From an uncultured Porphyromonadaceae bacterium (lineage in GTDB: Bacteria > Bacteroidota > Bacteroidia > Bacteroidales > Muribaculaceae): 49,582 nucleotides of DNA. The stretch covers positions 1 through 49,582 of the forward strand of contig CANRVB010000019.1 of assembly GCA_947643165.1 (NCBI GenBank). Reading direction: 5' to 3'. A program made the position numbers and the translations under genes. Shown in pieces: positions 1 to 8,375 of the stretch. Under the pieces are notes generated by a model. That model had not been told where the DNA came from and did not search any database. It saw only the letters and a program-made list of their open reading frames with translations. Each line of letters opens with the position of its first letter. The first letter of the stretch is position 1.

Positions 1-644
1 GGCGTGAAATAATTTTTTTAGGTTTTAAACTTTTTATCTTGCGTTAAAACTTTCATGGGGATAAATTTGCATAAACAATTTCTTAACCCCCCCCCCATTC
101 GTAAATCACTTTAAAGATGAGTCTAGACCGAATGATATTTACAATTACCTAAACCATATCAATAACGGTCTACAGTTATGGTAATATGGTTTTCAACAAA
201 CCGGATTCACTCTTTTAATATAAATGCAATCAACCATAAACCGTACGATATAATCAAATTGCACGATCTGTAATCAGTGGCATGTCTGTACATAGATTTA
301 ATAATGGATGGAATAAGGTGATAACCATAACAGACTCGCCGGGTTATACATAATACCGGAAGTTAATCGTAACAAATGTTTATCAGTTCATTAATTATTT
401 ACATACACATTTTTATAAGCATACACATTAAGCTCCGGCGAGAAAATACAGCGAATAAGTGAGGCAGGGGAGCAATCCGGTGCATCCTCTGTGATTATTA
501 ATAATTTCGATTGGATTAATATAGACAACAGTTGGAAATGAAGAGTTGCTTTCGGTGTGATACCGGAGGCAACTTTGTTATTCGGGTAATGGGTGATTTT
601 GGTGTGTCGTGGATATTTGCTAATTTTGGAAAAACAGGCTTACT
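1..644. other. Non-coding leader region without a supported gene
   Basis: No convincing coding sequence was found in the first 644 bases. The stretch is AT-rich. It holds a run of ten C at 87-96 and an imperfect stem-loop at 151-192, whose outer arms AAACCATAT and ATATGGTTT are perfect inverted repeats with a short inner ATAAC/GTTAT pairing. A good promoter for the gene at 645 lies at its right end. Whatever lies left of the window may continue into this stretch. Confidence 0.5.
598..628 (+). promoter_or_regulatory. Bacteroidetes-type promoter for the DUF5131 gene
   Basis: TTTG at 598-601 and TAATTTTG at 621-628 are separated by 19 bases, matching the Bacteroidetes -33/-7 consensus (TTTG and TAnnTTTG). 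The predicted transcript starts near 634, about ten bases before the ATG at 645, so the leader is very short. Confidence 0.7.
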
Positions 645-1520
645 ATGATAATCTGGAATCCCTGGCATGGATGCCACAAAGTGAGTGAGGGGTGCGATCA
701 TTGCTACATGTACTTTCTTGATGGAAAGCGAGGCATTGACACATCGGTAGTGACTCGTACTATGAATTTCGATATGCCGCTACAGCGCGATCGCCGTGGC
801 CGGTTCAGGTTGCGCCCCGGAATGCAGGTGTATGTCGGTCTGTCTACAGATTTTTTTGTTGAGGAGGCTGATGAGTGGAGAGTGGAGGCTTGGCGAATGA
901 TGAAGTACAGACAGGATGTGGGTTTCCGTCTGCTCACAAAGCGGGCTCACCGTATAGAGGCGTGTCTGCCGCCTGATTGGGGCGATGGGTATCCCAACGT
1001 GATGTTGTCGGTGACATGCGAGAACCAGCGCCGTGCTGATGAGCGTCTTCCGTTGTTGCTTAATGTCGCGGCGCGTCACAAGGGGTTTATGGCGGCTCCA
1101 ATGATTGGTGGTGTGGATGCCGAGTGCTATCTGGCTACCGGGCAGATAGAAGAGGTGATCTGCGGTGGTGAGAATTATGATGGGGCCCGACCTTGCAGAT
1201 ATGAGTGGGTGAAAAGCCTGTCAGAGCAATGCGCGCGTCACAATGTCACGTTCAATTTCATAGAGACAGGCACTGTGTTTGTGAAGGATGGGCGCATATA
1301 TCGTATACCGTCAAAGCGAGTTCAGAGCATTCAGGCTTTCCGTGCTGGTCTGAGCCATTACAACGGTAAACCGGATTTCAAACTGTCTGCGCCCGAGGGG
1401 AGTTTGTTTGAACTGGAATCAAATGAGCCATTTTTCATGACTCATTGCGCTACGTGTGGTTCGCGTATGACCTGTAACGGCTGTTCGGGTTGCGGTAGTT
1501 GCGGCTCGTGTTCGGGATAG
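645..1520 (+). CDS. DUF5131 family (phage Gp37/Gp68-like) protein
   Basis: A 291-residue protein with the family signature at its start: W-N-P-W-H-G-C10, then C17-D-H-C20-Y (C-x6-C-x2-C), followed by Y-x-F-L-D-x-K. Proteins of this family are often called phage protein Gp37/Gp68 and resemble radical-SAM proteins in their N-terminal cysteine arrangement; their biochemical role is not established. Later conserved stretches (LTKRAHRIE, VMLSVTCENQRRADERLPLLL, ICGGEN) also fit the family. The C-terminal 25 residues are unusual: about nine cysteines in CxxC and CxxCGxC spacings rich in Gly and Ser, which could hold extra metal. The gene stands alone behind its own promoter and converges with the flavoprotein gene at 1605. 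No phage genes surround it. The family assignment is confident; the function is unknown. Confidence 0.85.
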   Translation: MIIWNPWHGCHKVSEGCDHCYMYFLDGKRGIDTSVVTRTMNFDMPLQRDRRGRFRLRPGMQVYVGLSTDFFVEEADEWRVEAWRMMKYRQDVGFRLLTKRAHRIEACLPPDWGDGYPNVMLSVTCENQRRADERLPLLLNVAARHKGFMAAPMIGGVDAECYLATGQIEEVICGGENYDGARPCRYEWVKSLSEQCARHNVTFNFIETGTVFVKDGRIYRIPSKRVQSIQAFRAGLSHYNGKPDFKLSAPEGSLFELESNEPFFMTHCATCGSRMTCNGCSGCGSCGSCSG

Positions 1521-1534
1521 CTGGTAATAATTGT

Positions 1535-1579
1535 AACTGCGCATACCGGTAGCCATGATGGATGCCGGAATACGCAGTT
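1535..1579. terminator. Bidirectional hairpin between convergent genes
   Basis: The arms 1535-1549 and 1565-1579 pair over 15 positions with two mismatches or wobbles (AACTGCG / CGCAGTT outer, CCGG / CCGG inner). The hairpin lies in the 84-base gap between two convergent genes, as expected for a shared terminator. Confidence 0.5.
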
Positions 1580-1604
1580 TGTTGAGGTGTGATTGTGAAG
1601 TAGG

Positions 1605-2234
1605 TCAGCCTTCGGTGTGAAAACTTGTGAATGATGAGCGTTCCTGCTGTGGAAAACCGCTTTCGGTCCTTGCAGCTGCAAATGCCTTGATCATGAAGGC
1701 CATGTTGCGGGCGAGATTTCGCATGGTCTGCAGACCTTCCAGGTCGTGTTCTACATCTTGAGCTGTAAACCCGTGCACTTCATTCCAGTATGTGCTTGAC
1801 ACTATGGGCATGGCACTTATTGTGAAATACTTGTTTATCTCGTCGAAGGCCGATGTCGATCCGGCCCGTCGCGACGATACTACAGCCGCTCCTATTTTCA
1901 TGGTTTTGTCAATGGTTCCTGATGTGCTGTAGAACAATCTATCCATGAATGCCAGAGCCTGCCCGTTACAACCCGCATAATACACTGGACTTCCTACAAT
2001 GAGACCATCGGCTTCTGCAAACTTTGGGGCTGTCTCGTTGACAATGTCGTTGAACACGCAACGTCTGTGCTCGCGGCAATAGTTGCAGCCTATGCAACCG
2101 CGTACATCTTTAGTGCCTATTTCCACGCGCTCAGTATCAATACCGTTAGTGTGCAGGGTTTGTTCTACCTCATGCAGGGCACGGTCGGTGCATCCATGCA
2201 GATGCGGACTGCCGTTTATTACAAGTACTTTCAT
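1605..2234 (-). CDS. Flavodoxin-fold NAD(P)H-dependent oxidoreductase (iron-sulfur flavoprotein-like)
   Basis: A 209-residue protein of the NADPH-dependent FMN reductase/flavodoxin-like family. The N-terminal INGSPH motif is the FMN phosphate-binding loop, and GSPVYYAGCNGQ is the second flavin-contacting loop. Residues in GCIGCNYCREHRRCVF give the C-x2-C-x2-C-x5-C cluster typical of iron-sulfur flavoproteins, so a 4Fe-4S cluster is possible. The C-terminal MRNLARNMAFMIKAF segment closely resembles the end of the second flavoprotein in this window (29,791-30,357), so the two are paralogues of one subfamily. Such proteins reduce quinones or other electron acceptors; the substrate cannot be told from sequence. 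The gene is monocistronic as far as can be seen and converges with the DUF5131 gene. Confidence 0.85.
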   Translation of the reverse strand: MKVLVINGSPHLHGCTDRALHEVEQTLHTNGIDTERVEIGTKDVRGCIGCNYCREHRRCVFNDIVNETAPKFAEADGLIVGSPVYYAGCNGQALAFMDRLFYSTSGTIDKTMKIGAAVVSSRRAGSTSAFDEINKYFTISAMPIVSSTYWNEVHGFTAQDVEHDLEGLQTMRNLARNMAFMIKAFAAARTESGFPQQERSSFTSFHTEG

Positions 2235-2535
2235 AAGATATCGTTTATTGTTACATCATAACGCTTGGATGCCATGTGTAGTTTTGTCTGTCACACTATA
2301 TAAATACGCAGTCAGCTACGCTTTATTGTGTTAGAGTTGTTAATAGCCACTGCTTTATAGTCCTTGATCTCGTTACTCATAATTGGTGTGGAGTGAATTA
2401 TTGATTGATGATGCAAAATAATGACTGTGTGCTACGAGATTGATAAGTGTCAGCCTGCAACCGCCCTGCGTGTGCTTTATATACACTCAAGGAATCTGTG
2501 TCAGGTCTCTGTGACTAATGTAAATAGTCGCAAGT
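2235..2535. other. Intergenic stretch, no gene seen
   Basis: This stretch of about 300 bases separates the start of the leftward flavoprotein gene from the terminator of fucO. It must contain the flavoprotein promoter, but I could not identify a clear TAnnTTTG box on the minus strand. No ORF here looks real. Confidence 0.4.
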
Positions 2536-2585
2536 ATTTAAAATAAATCAGGCGGAGAACGTTCTCCGCCTGATTTATTTTAAAT
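2536..2585. terminator. Perfect 50-base palindrome, terminator of fucO
   Basis: The sequence is a perfect inverted repeat with 25-base arms and no spacer, centred between 2560 and 2561. The GC core is GGCGGAGAAC / GTTCTCCGCC, flanked by A/T-rich outer arms that supply a U-tract on either strand. It starts 11 bases after the fucO stop codon, so it is most simply a Rho-independent, bidirectional terminator, although the arm length is exceptional. Confidence 0.75.
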
Positions 2586-2596
2586 TAAGTCAACAT

Positions 2597-3751
2597 TCAG
2601 AGTACCATCTCATAAAGCTTGACTATATCTTCGAGGGTTACATCACGCGGATTACCGGGTGTACATACATCCTCTATGGCCTGCTGAGCCAGACGTGGGA
2701 TATCGTCGCGGGTTATACCCAGCTCTGACAGGTGTTGTGGGATGCCGACCTTAATAGCCAGATCTTTTACCGCTTTGCAAGCTGCGGCCGATGCCTCCTC
2801 GGCACTCATGCCTTCTGTGTCAACGCCCATAGCTTGTGCTATGACGGGATACTTGTCGAGGCAGCATGGCATGTTGAATTCCATGACAGTGGGTAGGAGC
2901 AGTGCATTGGCCACACCGTGGGGCACGTCGAATAATGATCCTAACGGATGTGCCATTCCATGTACGAGTCCCAATCCTACATTCGAGAATGCCATACCCG
3001 CAATATACTGAGCGGTAGCCATAGCGTCGCGTGCTTCTGCGTTTTTGGGTTCGGTAACAGCGGTTGGTAGGTTAGAGCTGATCATGCGTATAGCCTCAAG
3101 CTCAAACATGTCCGACATAGGCCATGCACCCTTGGTTATGTATCCCTCGATAGCGTGTGTCAGAGCATCCATACCGGTAGCGGCTGTAAGCGACGGATGC
3201 AACGAATACATCAGCTCGGCATCGATTATAGCAACGGCAGGAATATCGTTGGGGTCTACACATACCATCTTCTTTTGCTTCTGCTCGTCGATTATGACAT
3301 AGTTTATCGTTGTTTCGGCGGCAGTGCCAGCAGTAGTCGGTAGCGCTATGATGGGCACACTCTTGTGGCGTGTTGGAGCCGTACCTTCCAGCGATACGAT
3401 ATCTTCAAACTCAGGATTGTTTATCACGATACCTATACCCTTGGCGGTGTCGATGGCCGAACCTCCGCCTATGGCTATCAGCATATCGGCATTGGCTGCT
3501 TTGAAAGCCTCAATACCACTCTTGACATTGCTCACCGTTGGATTTGGCTTGACTTCGCTGAACACTTCATAGGCAATGCCTGCCTGATCGAGAACCTCGG
3601 TAACCATTGAGGCAACTCCAAATTTTATGAGTCCCGGATCGGTTACCACCAGAGCCTTCTTTTTACCAAGACGCTCCACAGCCTCTGGCAGCACCTTTCG
3701 GGCACCTGGGCCAAAATACGATACTTCGTTGAGTATAAATCGCTTTACCAT
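2597..3751 (-). CDS. fucO: Lactaldehyde reductase / iron-dependent 1,2-propanediol oxidoreductase
   Basis: A 384-residue group III (iron-containing) alcohol dehydrogenase that follows Escherichia coli FucO almost along its whole length, including the N-terminal RFILNE..YFG, the GIGIVINNPEF segment and the C-terminal DDIPRLAQQAIEDVCTPGNPR. The NAD-binding GGGSAIDTAK lies at about residues 95-104. Metal ligands correspond to D195, H199 (GMDALTHAIEGY), H264 (GLVHGMAHP) and H278 (VPHGVANALLLP). The enzyme reduces L-lactaldehyde, formed from fucose or rhamnose breakdown, to 1,2-propanediol with NADH under anaerobic conditions, regenerating NAD+. No other fucose or rhamnose genes are adjacent. The length equals that of the family, and the start codon is supported by alignment with FucO. 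Confidence 0.92.
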   Translation of the reverse strand: MVKRFILNEVSYFGPGARKVLPEAVERLGKKKALVVTDPGLIKFGVASMVTEVLDQAGIAYEVFSEVKPNPTVSNVKSGIEAFKAANADMLIAIGGGSAIDTAKGIGIVINNPEFEDIVSLEGTAPTRHKSVPIIALPTTAGTAAETTINYVIIDEQKQKKMVCVDPNDIPAVAIIDAELMYSLHPSLTAATGMDALTHAIEGYITKGAWPMSDMFELEAIRMISSNLPTAVTEPKNAEARDAMATAQYIAGMAFSNVGLGLVHGMAHPLGSLFDVPHGVANALLLPTVMEFNMPCCLDKYPVIAQAMGVDTEGMSAEEASAAACKAVKDLAIKVGIPQHLSELGITRDDIPRLAQQAIEDVCTPGNPRDVTLEDIVKLYEMVL

Positions 3752-3845
3752 GATGTTAGATTATGTTTGTAATTAATTTAAGGTATTGATTGCTGTGTTA
3801 TATAGTTGGCCGCTGTGCATATATATCATCATTGCAAGCGGCTTA

Positions 3846-3853
3846 CAAATATA
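3846..3853 (-). promoter_or_regulatory. -7 box for fucO
   Basis: On the minus strand this reads TATATTTG, matching TAnnTTTG. It lies about 95 bases upstream of the fucO start. No good TTTG element is present at the usual distance, so support is moderate. Inverted arms GCCGCT/AGCGGC (3809-3814 and 3837-3842) lie just downstream, around the predicted transcript start. Confidence 0.45.
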
Positions 3854-3875
3854 CTTCAAAAAAACGACATTCCAA

Positions 3876-4454
3876 CTACTGTAAATCTAAAACTTGAGTA
3901 TCACCACCATTATTGAGTGGTGACCGCGTTAGGTAGATCATGTGTCGTAGAGTCACACCTTCCTCAATGATAGGGTGATCATAGTTGAGGGTGAAGAAGT
4001 CTGGTATGACGTACGCTTCTGTGAATCCGGACGACCGGTAAAATCTTAGGGTGGATGGAGTGGCTCCCGTACCGAGTGTTAAGGTGCGGTCCGGATAGAG
4101 CGCGGCTATATGTGAGAGCATCGCTCTCCCTATGCCACGTCGGCGCATGTGTGGGGCTACTGCAAGGTTTTTTATCTCGATAGCTCCGTCTGGTCGATTT
4201 ATGGTAAGTATTACGGCTATTGCCCGGTTGTGGCCCGATCTGGTGGCAATGAATAGGCGGCCGTCATACAGGTAGCGTGCTATCATACCGGGCGATTCGT
4301 CGCCCAGCAGCAATAAGGGCATGTACTGCCGTCGGGTATGGTAGCGGGTTACTTCTGATATGGTAATGCGTATACGTGGATGGCAAGGATTGAGCATCAT
4401 TAAGGTATATTGTTTGCTATAAGCGTATTCCGTGGTTGGCAAGGCGTTGGTCAA
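3876..4454 (-). CDS. GNAT family N-acetyltransferase
   Basis: A 192-residue reading frame with the GNAT acetyl-CoA-binding motif A (LAVAPHMRRRGIGRAMLSHI, the R-R-x-G-I-G loop) and the following beta-strand and helix (LTLGTGATPSTLRFYRSSGF). These resemble the Bacillus YvbK-like branch. The listed start overlaps the end of the upstream oxyR-like gene by 38 bases; an internal Met-Met pair at residues 19-20 (near 4400) would remove the overlap and begin just before the conserved domain, so the true protein may be about 173 residues. The gene is co-directional with the regulator, implying co-transcription and perhaps translational coupling. The substrate is unknown. Confidence 0.8.
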   Translation of the reverse strand: MTNALPTTEYAYSKQYTLMMLNPCHPRIRITISEVTRYHTRRQYMPLLLLGDESPGMIARYLYDGRLFIATRSGHNRAIAVILTINRPDGAIEIKNLAVAPHMRRRGIGRAMLSHIAALYPDRTLTLGTGATPSTLRFYRSSGFTEAYVIPDFFTLNYDHPIIEEGVTLRHMIYLTRSPLNNGGDTQVLDLQ

Positions 4455-5343
4455 TCATGTCCGGTGGAATAAATCGGCACAGTGTGCGGGCTACAGTGTT
4501 TAGCATGCGTTGGCGCACGTAGTCGGCGCGGATATACATGGAGATATCGCGGGCCGACAGGTGGTCACCCTCCAGAGGTCGCACGTTTGCGGCTTGGGCG
4601 GGAGTGAGCATGGGCAGATGCATACGTGGTATGATGGTGTATCCACCATTGGCATCTACTATCCGGATGAGAGTATCAATATTGCCGGCCTCGTAGATAT
4701 GGTGACCACCGGCGCGTGCCTTGCAGAAGCTGAATGCGCTCTGCCGCAGGCATTGTACTTCTTTCATTACCCACATCTGCTCATTTTCAAGATCATCGGG
4801 ATGGAAGGAGGGAAACTTGCGCAAGCATTCGGGCGAGAGGTAAACCAGAAAAGGTTCTGTATAGAGAGGAATCTCATATATATCCTTGCTTGCTTGGCCG
4901 GCGGTAGCTATACCGGCGTCTATGGTTGCATGACGTAAGGCAGCGGTCATAGCGCGTGGGCGCATTTCTTCTACCGTGAGCTTTACATTAGGATAGTCGG
5001 CAAGGTATATCCTTATAAAGTCCGGGAGAATATATGGCGCTATGCTCGGACCTACGGCAAGACGGAATGGACCGCTTACAGCATCTTTGCTTTCGCTCAC
5101 CATCTCGCGTAGGCGGGTTGTTTCCATGAGTATGAGCTGAGCCTGAGCGAGTAGCTGGCGTCCTATAGGTGTGACCGAAATCTTGCGGCTTGAGCGCTCG
5201 AATATCCGTATGTCAAGCTCTTCTTCGAGTTTTCCGAGCATTGCGCTTAGTGTCGGCTGGGTGATACCCAATGCTTCAGCTGCGGCGGCAAAGCTCCCGT
5301 GGCGTTCGATGGCTACGGCATAGCGTAGTTGTTGCAGTGTCAT
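4417..5343 (-). CDS. oxyR: OxyR-type LysR family peroxide-sensing regulator
   Basis: A 308-residue LysR-type regulator. Residues 1-60 form the winged HTH (LRYAVAIERHGSFAAAAEALGITQPTLS and so on). In the effector domain, C198-L-R then F-C207 reproduce the spacing and context of the two redox cysteines of E. coli OxyR (C199 and C208), so it should sense peroxide by disulfide formation. OxyR proteins of this length occur in Bacteroides and activate catalase, peroxiredoxin and Dps genes. Here it is transcribed divergently from the sulfur/redox enzyme at 5456, a likely direct target, and upstream of a GNAT gene it overlaps. Confidence 0.88.
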   Translation of the reverse strand: MTLQQLRYAVAIERHGSFAAAAEALGITQPTLSAMLGKLEEELDIRIFERSSRKISVTPIGRQLLAQAQLILMETTRLREMVSESKDAVSGPFRLAVGPSIAPYILPDFIRIYLADYPNVKLTVEEMRPRAMTAALRHATIDAGIATAGQASKDIYEIPLYTEPFLVYLSPECLRKFPSFHPDDLENEQMWVMKEVQCLRQSAFSFCKARAGGHHIYEAGNIDTLIRIVDANGGYTIIPRMHLPMLTPAQAANVRPLEGDHLSARDISMYIRADYVRQRMLNTVARTLCRFIPPDMIDQRLANHGIRL

Positions 5344-5455
5344 TAATGGATGGATTGATATTTATCTATGCAAAGATAGCTAAAATCGTTTGTTTGTCTA
5401 TGATTTTGTAGCGACCTTTGTGAAAAATAAAATAATATACAATTCACTGACAATT
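5344..5455. promoter_or_regulatory. Divergent promoter region of oxyR and the redox enzyme
   Basis: This 112-base gap must hold both promoters. For oxyR, the minus strand reads TATCTTTG at 5371-5378. For the rightward gene, a TTTG near 5389-5392 precedes a weak -7 match at 5413-5420 (GACCTTTG). OxyR would be expected to bind here, but I cannot define the operator by eye. Confidence 0.5.
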
Positions 5456-7897
5456 ATGAAGTATGTGATAATAGGTGGGGTGGCCGGAGGTGCCACTGCA
5501 GCTGCGAGAATAAGGCGTGTGGATGAGCGTGGCGATATCGTTCTGATAGAAAAAGGCGAGCATATATCGTATGCCAACTGCGGCTTGCCTTACTATATAG
5601 GCGGTGTGATAGAGCAGCGTGAGCGCTTGTTGCTGCAGACCCCGGAAGGATTGGGACAACGGCTTAACATCGATGTGCGTGTTAACTCTGAGGTCATAGC
5701 TATCGACAGAGCTGCACGGACTGTAGCTGTTAGGCGCGCCGATGGAAGTACTTATACGGAGAGCTACGACCGGTTGCTGTTATCTCCGGGTGCGTCACCG
5801 GTGCGTCCGCCGCTGCCTGGTATAGATATTGAAGGAATCTTCACTTTACGCAATGTCGCCGATACTGATGCAATAAAGGGCTATATGGAGCGACACGGTG
5901 TGAAGCGGGCCGTAGTGGTTGGCGCTGGATTCATTGGCCTGGAGATGGCCGAGAATCTGAGTCATGCCGGAGTCGAGGTCGCGGTAGTCGAGATGGCTGG
6001 ACAAGTGATGGCTCCGATCGACTTCTCGATGGCGCAGATTGTTCACTCTCATCTTAACGAGAAAGGCGTGAGGCTGTATCTGGGCACTGCTGTCGAGCGT
6101 TTTAGCCGCAATGGTGGTGCAATCTCCGTAAGCCTTGCAGGTGGAAAAGTGCTTGATGTCGATATGGTGATACTGTCGATAGGTGTCCGGCCTAATACGT
6201 CTCTTGCTGTGGCTGCTGGCCTCGACCTGGGTCCGGCTGGTGGCATAAAGGTCGACAGATATTTGCGTACATCTGATGAGCATATTTATGCCGTAGGCGA
6301 TGCAATAGAGTTTAGCCATCCGGTTACGGGGCAGACATGGCTTAACTATTTGGCTGGCCCAGCCAACAGACAGGCACGCATAGTGGCCGACAACATGGCT
6401 TTGGGTGACAAGATTGCTTATGAAGGAGCCATTGGTACGTCCATAGCCAAGGTGTTCGATCTGACAGTGACAGCGACTGGTCTATCGGCAAAGCGTCTGA
6501 AGCATGAAGGAATAGACTACATGTCGGCTACTATCCACACTTCATCGCATGCAGGATACTATCCTGACGCGCTCCCTATGACTATCAAGATCATCTTCTC
6601 CCCCTCGGATGGGCGTTTGCTTGGGGCACAGATTGTCGGGTATGAAGGAGTCGACAAGCGTATCGACGTGATAGCCGGAGTGATTAAAAGTGGCGGTACG
6701 GTGACCGATCTGATCCATACAGAGCATGCATATGCTCCTCCTTACTCTTCGGCCAAGGATCCTGTGGCCATTGCCGGTTATGTTGCCGAAAATATTCTTA
6801 CCGGCCGCATGAAGCCTATATACTGGCGTGAACTTGACAAGACCGTGAAATCAGGAGCGTTGCTCATAGATGTGCGTACCCCTATGGAGTTTGCCGCAGG
6901 AGCTTTGCCTGGAGCCGTAAACATACCGCTCGATTCTCTCCGCGATCGACTTGCTGAGATCCCCTCAGGCAGGAGCCTGATAGTTTATTGTGGCGTTGGT
7001 CTGCGTGGATATCTTGCTTCAAATATACTGCGTGGCAACGGATTTGAGGATGTGAGCAATCTGATTGGTGGTATAAAGACCTACCGTGCGGCCATGATGC
7101 CATTGCCTGAGCCCTTACCGTTTGGAAGTGGAACAGGTAAAACGGCTGACACCAAGTCTTCGTCAGCTACATCAATACGCATAGATGCGTGTGGACTGTC
7201 GTGTCCTGGCCCTATCATGAAGCTCAAGGAAGCGGTCGACAGTATGTCGCCCGGGCAGTCTCTCGAAATCACGGCTACCGATCCCGGATTTGTTCGCGAT
7301 GCCGAGGCATGGTGCCGTTCTACTGGCAATAGTTTTGTGTCGTCCGAGGCTTCCGGAGGTAAATATAGTGTTGTCGTTGAGCGAGGTACAGGTGATAATA
7401 CCGGTGGCTCGGAAGCTTTGAAGCATGGCCGCGGCAAGACTTTTGTGCTTTTCAGCGATGATCTCGACAAGGCACTCGCAACATTCGTGTTGGCAAACGG
7501 TGCCGCGGCTACGGGCGAGAAAGTGACCATATTCTTCACATTCTGGGGTCTTAATGCTATCAAGAAATCGGCTAAGCCAAGCGTAAATAAAGATTTTATT
7601 GGGCGTATGTTCTCGCTGATGCTTCCTTCCGACAGTCGCAAGCTCAAGCTGTCGAAGATGAACATGATGGGCATCGGTGGAAAAATGATGCGACGCATCA
7701 TGAAGCACAAGAATATCGATTCTCTGGAGCAGTTGCGTCAGGCTGCCATAGACAGTGGAGTGGAGTTCATTGCCTGCCAGATGTCGATGGACGTCATGGG
7801 AGTGAAGCGTGAGGAACTACTTGATAATGTGACCATTGGCGGCGTTGCTACCTATATGAGCCGTACCGACGACGCCAACCTCAATCTATTTATCTGA
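5456..7897 (+). CDS. Four-module CoA-disulfide-reductase-like / rhodanese / TusA / DsrE-like enzyme
   Basis: An 813-residue fusion, starting at the ATG at 5456 (MKYVIIGGVAGGATAAARIRR) because the FAD-binding GGVAGG must lie near the N-terminus; an upstream in-frame start adds unrelated residues. Module 1 (about 1-450) is a pyridine nucleotide-disulfide oxidoreductase with the single active cysteine C42 in SYANCGLPYY, as in CoA-disulfide reductase and NADH-dependent persulfide reductase. Module 2 (about 455-550) is a rhodanese with its active cysteine at C512 (IVYCGVGLRG). Module 3 (about 575-650) is TusA/SirA-like with C583 in CGLSCPGP. Module 4 (about 665-813) is DsrE/F-like with C774 in CQMSMDVMGV. 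The chain suggests sulfane sulfur or persulfide being passed between cysteines and reduced with NAD(P)H in the cytosol. Divergence from oxyR suggests oxidative control. Domain calls are confident; the substrate is inferred. Confidence 0.88.
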   Translation: MKYVIIGGVAGGATAAARIRRVDERGDIVLIEKGEHISYANCGLPYYIGGVIEQRERLLLQTPEGLGQRLNIDVRVNSEVIAIDRAARTVAVRRADGSTYTESYDRLLLSPGASPVRPPLPGIDIEGIFTLRNVADTDAIKGYMERHGVKRAVVVGAGFIGLEMAENLSHAGVEVAVVEMAGQVMAPIDFSMAQIVHSHLNEKGVRLYLGTAVERFSRNGGAISVSLAGGKVLDVDMVILSIGVRPNTSLAVAAGLDLGPAGGIKVDRYLRTSDEHIYAVGDAIEFSHPVTGQTWLNYLAGPANRQARIVADNMALGDKIAYEGAIGTSIAKVFDLTVTATGLSAKRLKHEGIDYMSATIHTSSHAGYYPDALPMTIKIIFSPSDGRLLGAQIVGYEGVDKRIDVIAGVIKSGGTVTDLIHTEHAYAPPYSSAKDPVAIAGYVAENILTGRMKPIYWRELDKTVKSGALLIDVRTPMEFAAGALPGAVNIPLDSLRDRLAEIPSGRSLIVYCGVGLRGYLASNILRGNGFEDVSNLIGGIKTYRAAMMPLPEPLPFGSGTGKTADTKSSSATSIRIDACGLSCPGPIMKLKEAVDSMSPGQSLEITATDPGFVRDAEAWCRSTGNSFVSSEASGGKYSVVVERGTGDNTGGSEALKHGRGKTFVLFSDDLDKALATFVLANGAAATGEKVTIFFTFWGLNAIKKSAKPSVNKDFIGRMFSLMLPSDSRKLKLSKMNMMGIGGKMMRRIMKHKNIDSLEQLRQAAIDSGVEFIACQMSMDVMGVKREELLDNVTIGGVATYMSRTDDANLNLFI

Positions 7898-7912
7898 TAG
7901 TCATACCTTTTC

Positions 7913-7947
7913 AGCGGGCGCATAGACCCTGTGTCTGTGCGCCCGCT
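7913..7947. terminator. Bidirectional terminator
   Basis: Ten-base perfect arms AGCGGGCGCA (7913-7922) and TGCGCCCGCT (7938-7947) with a 15-base loop lie between the convergent redox-enzyme and MmcQ/YjbR genes. A run of T follows on the plus strand. Confidence 0.8.
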
Positions 7948-7951
7948 GTTA

Positions 7952-8302
7952 TTATCTTTTCCTACCGTATTTGTCCTTTACGATCCGGTAAGAGTCTCTC
8001 ACCATTTCCTTTATCTCAGCATCGGTCACGTCGCCGCCTATCTTCAATTCCAGCCAGTATTTGGCGCTCATGTTGCGGTGGGATGAGCATGAACTCCTAG
8101 TCTCAAGCAATTCTGCCACACGCTCAGGTTCCCCTTTCACTGTCACACCGCAGAAATCATCCATATCTACCATGCAGAACATGTGGCCGCACACATAAAA
8201 AACAAGTATGGAGTCAAATCTTGCGGCAAATTTCCCGAATGGTGTCTTTTCTTCCACGCCGTCAAATGCCAGGCAATACTCTCTGAGTTGCTCTATGTCC
8301 AT
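7952..8302 (-). CDS. MmcQ/YjbR family protein
   Basis: A 116-residue protein matching the MmcQ/YjbR family (double-wing DNA-binding-like fold): N-terminal LREYCLAFDGVEEKTPFG, the central MFCMVDMDDF strand, and the C-terminal YWLELKIGGDVTDAEIKEMVRDSY typical of the group. Members are small cytosolic proteins of unproved function, and their fold resembles that of DNA-binding proteins. The length equals the family norm. It is a single-gene unit with a -7 box 25 bases upstream of the start. Confidence 0.85.
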   Translation of the reverse strand: MDIEQLREYCLAFDGVEEKTPFGKFAARFDSILVFYVCGHMFCMVDMDDFCGVTVKGEPERVAELLETRSSCSSHRNMSAKYWLELKIGGDVTDAEIKEMVRDSYRIVKDKYGRKR

Positions 8303-8326
8303 ATTGGTTTATTGTTATGTCTGCTG

Positions 8327-8334
8327 CAAAATTA
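8327..8334 (-). promoter_or_regulatory. -7 box for the MmcQ/YjbR gene
   Basis: The minus strand reads TAATTTTG, a full match to TAnnTTTG, 25 bases upstream of the start at 8302. Confidence 0.5.
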
Positions 8335-8375
8335 GGCGTTTTTTCTCAATCGTAGGTATACTATCCTTTTTTTAT

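Noticed and set aside
7081..7710. Antisense reading frame of 209 aa opposite the redox-sulfur enzyme
   Set aside because: It covers conserved TusA and DsrE codons on the other strand and has no family likeness or promoter of its own.
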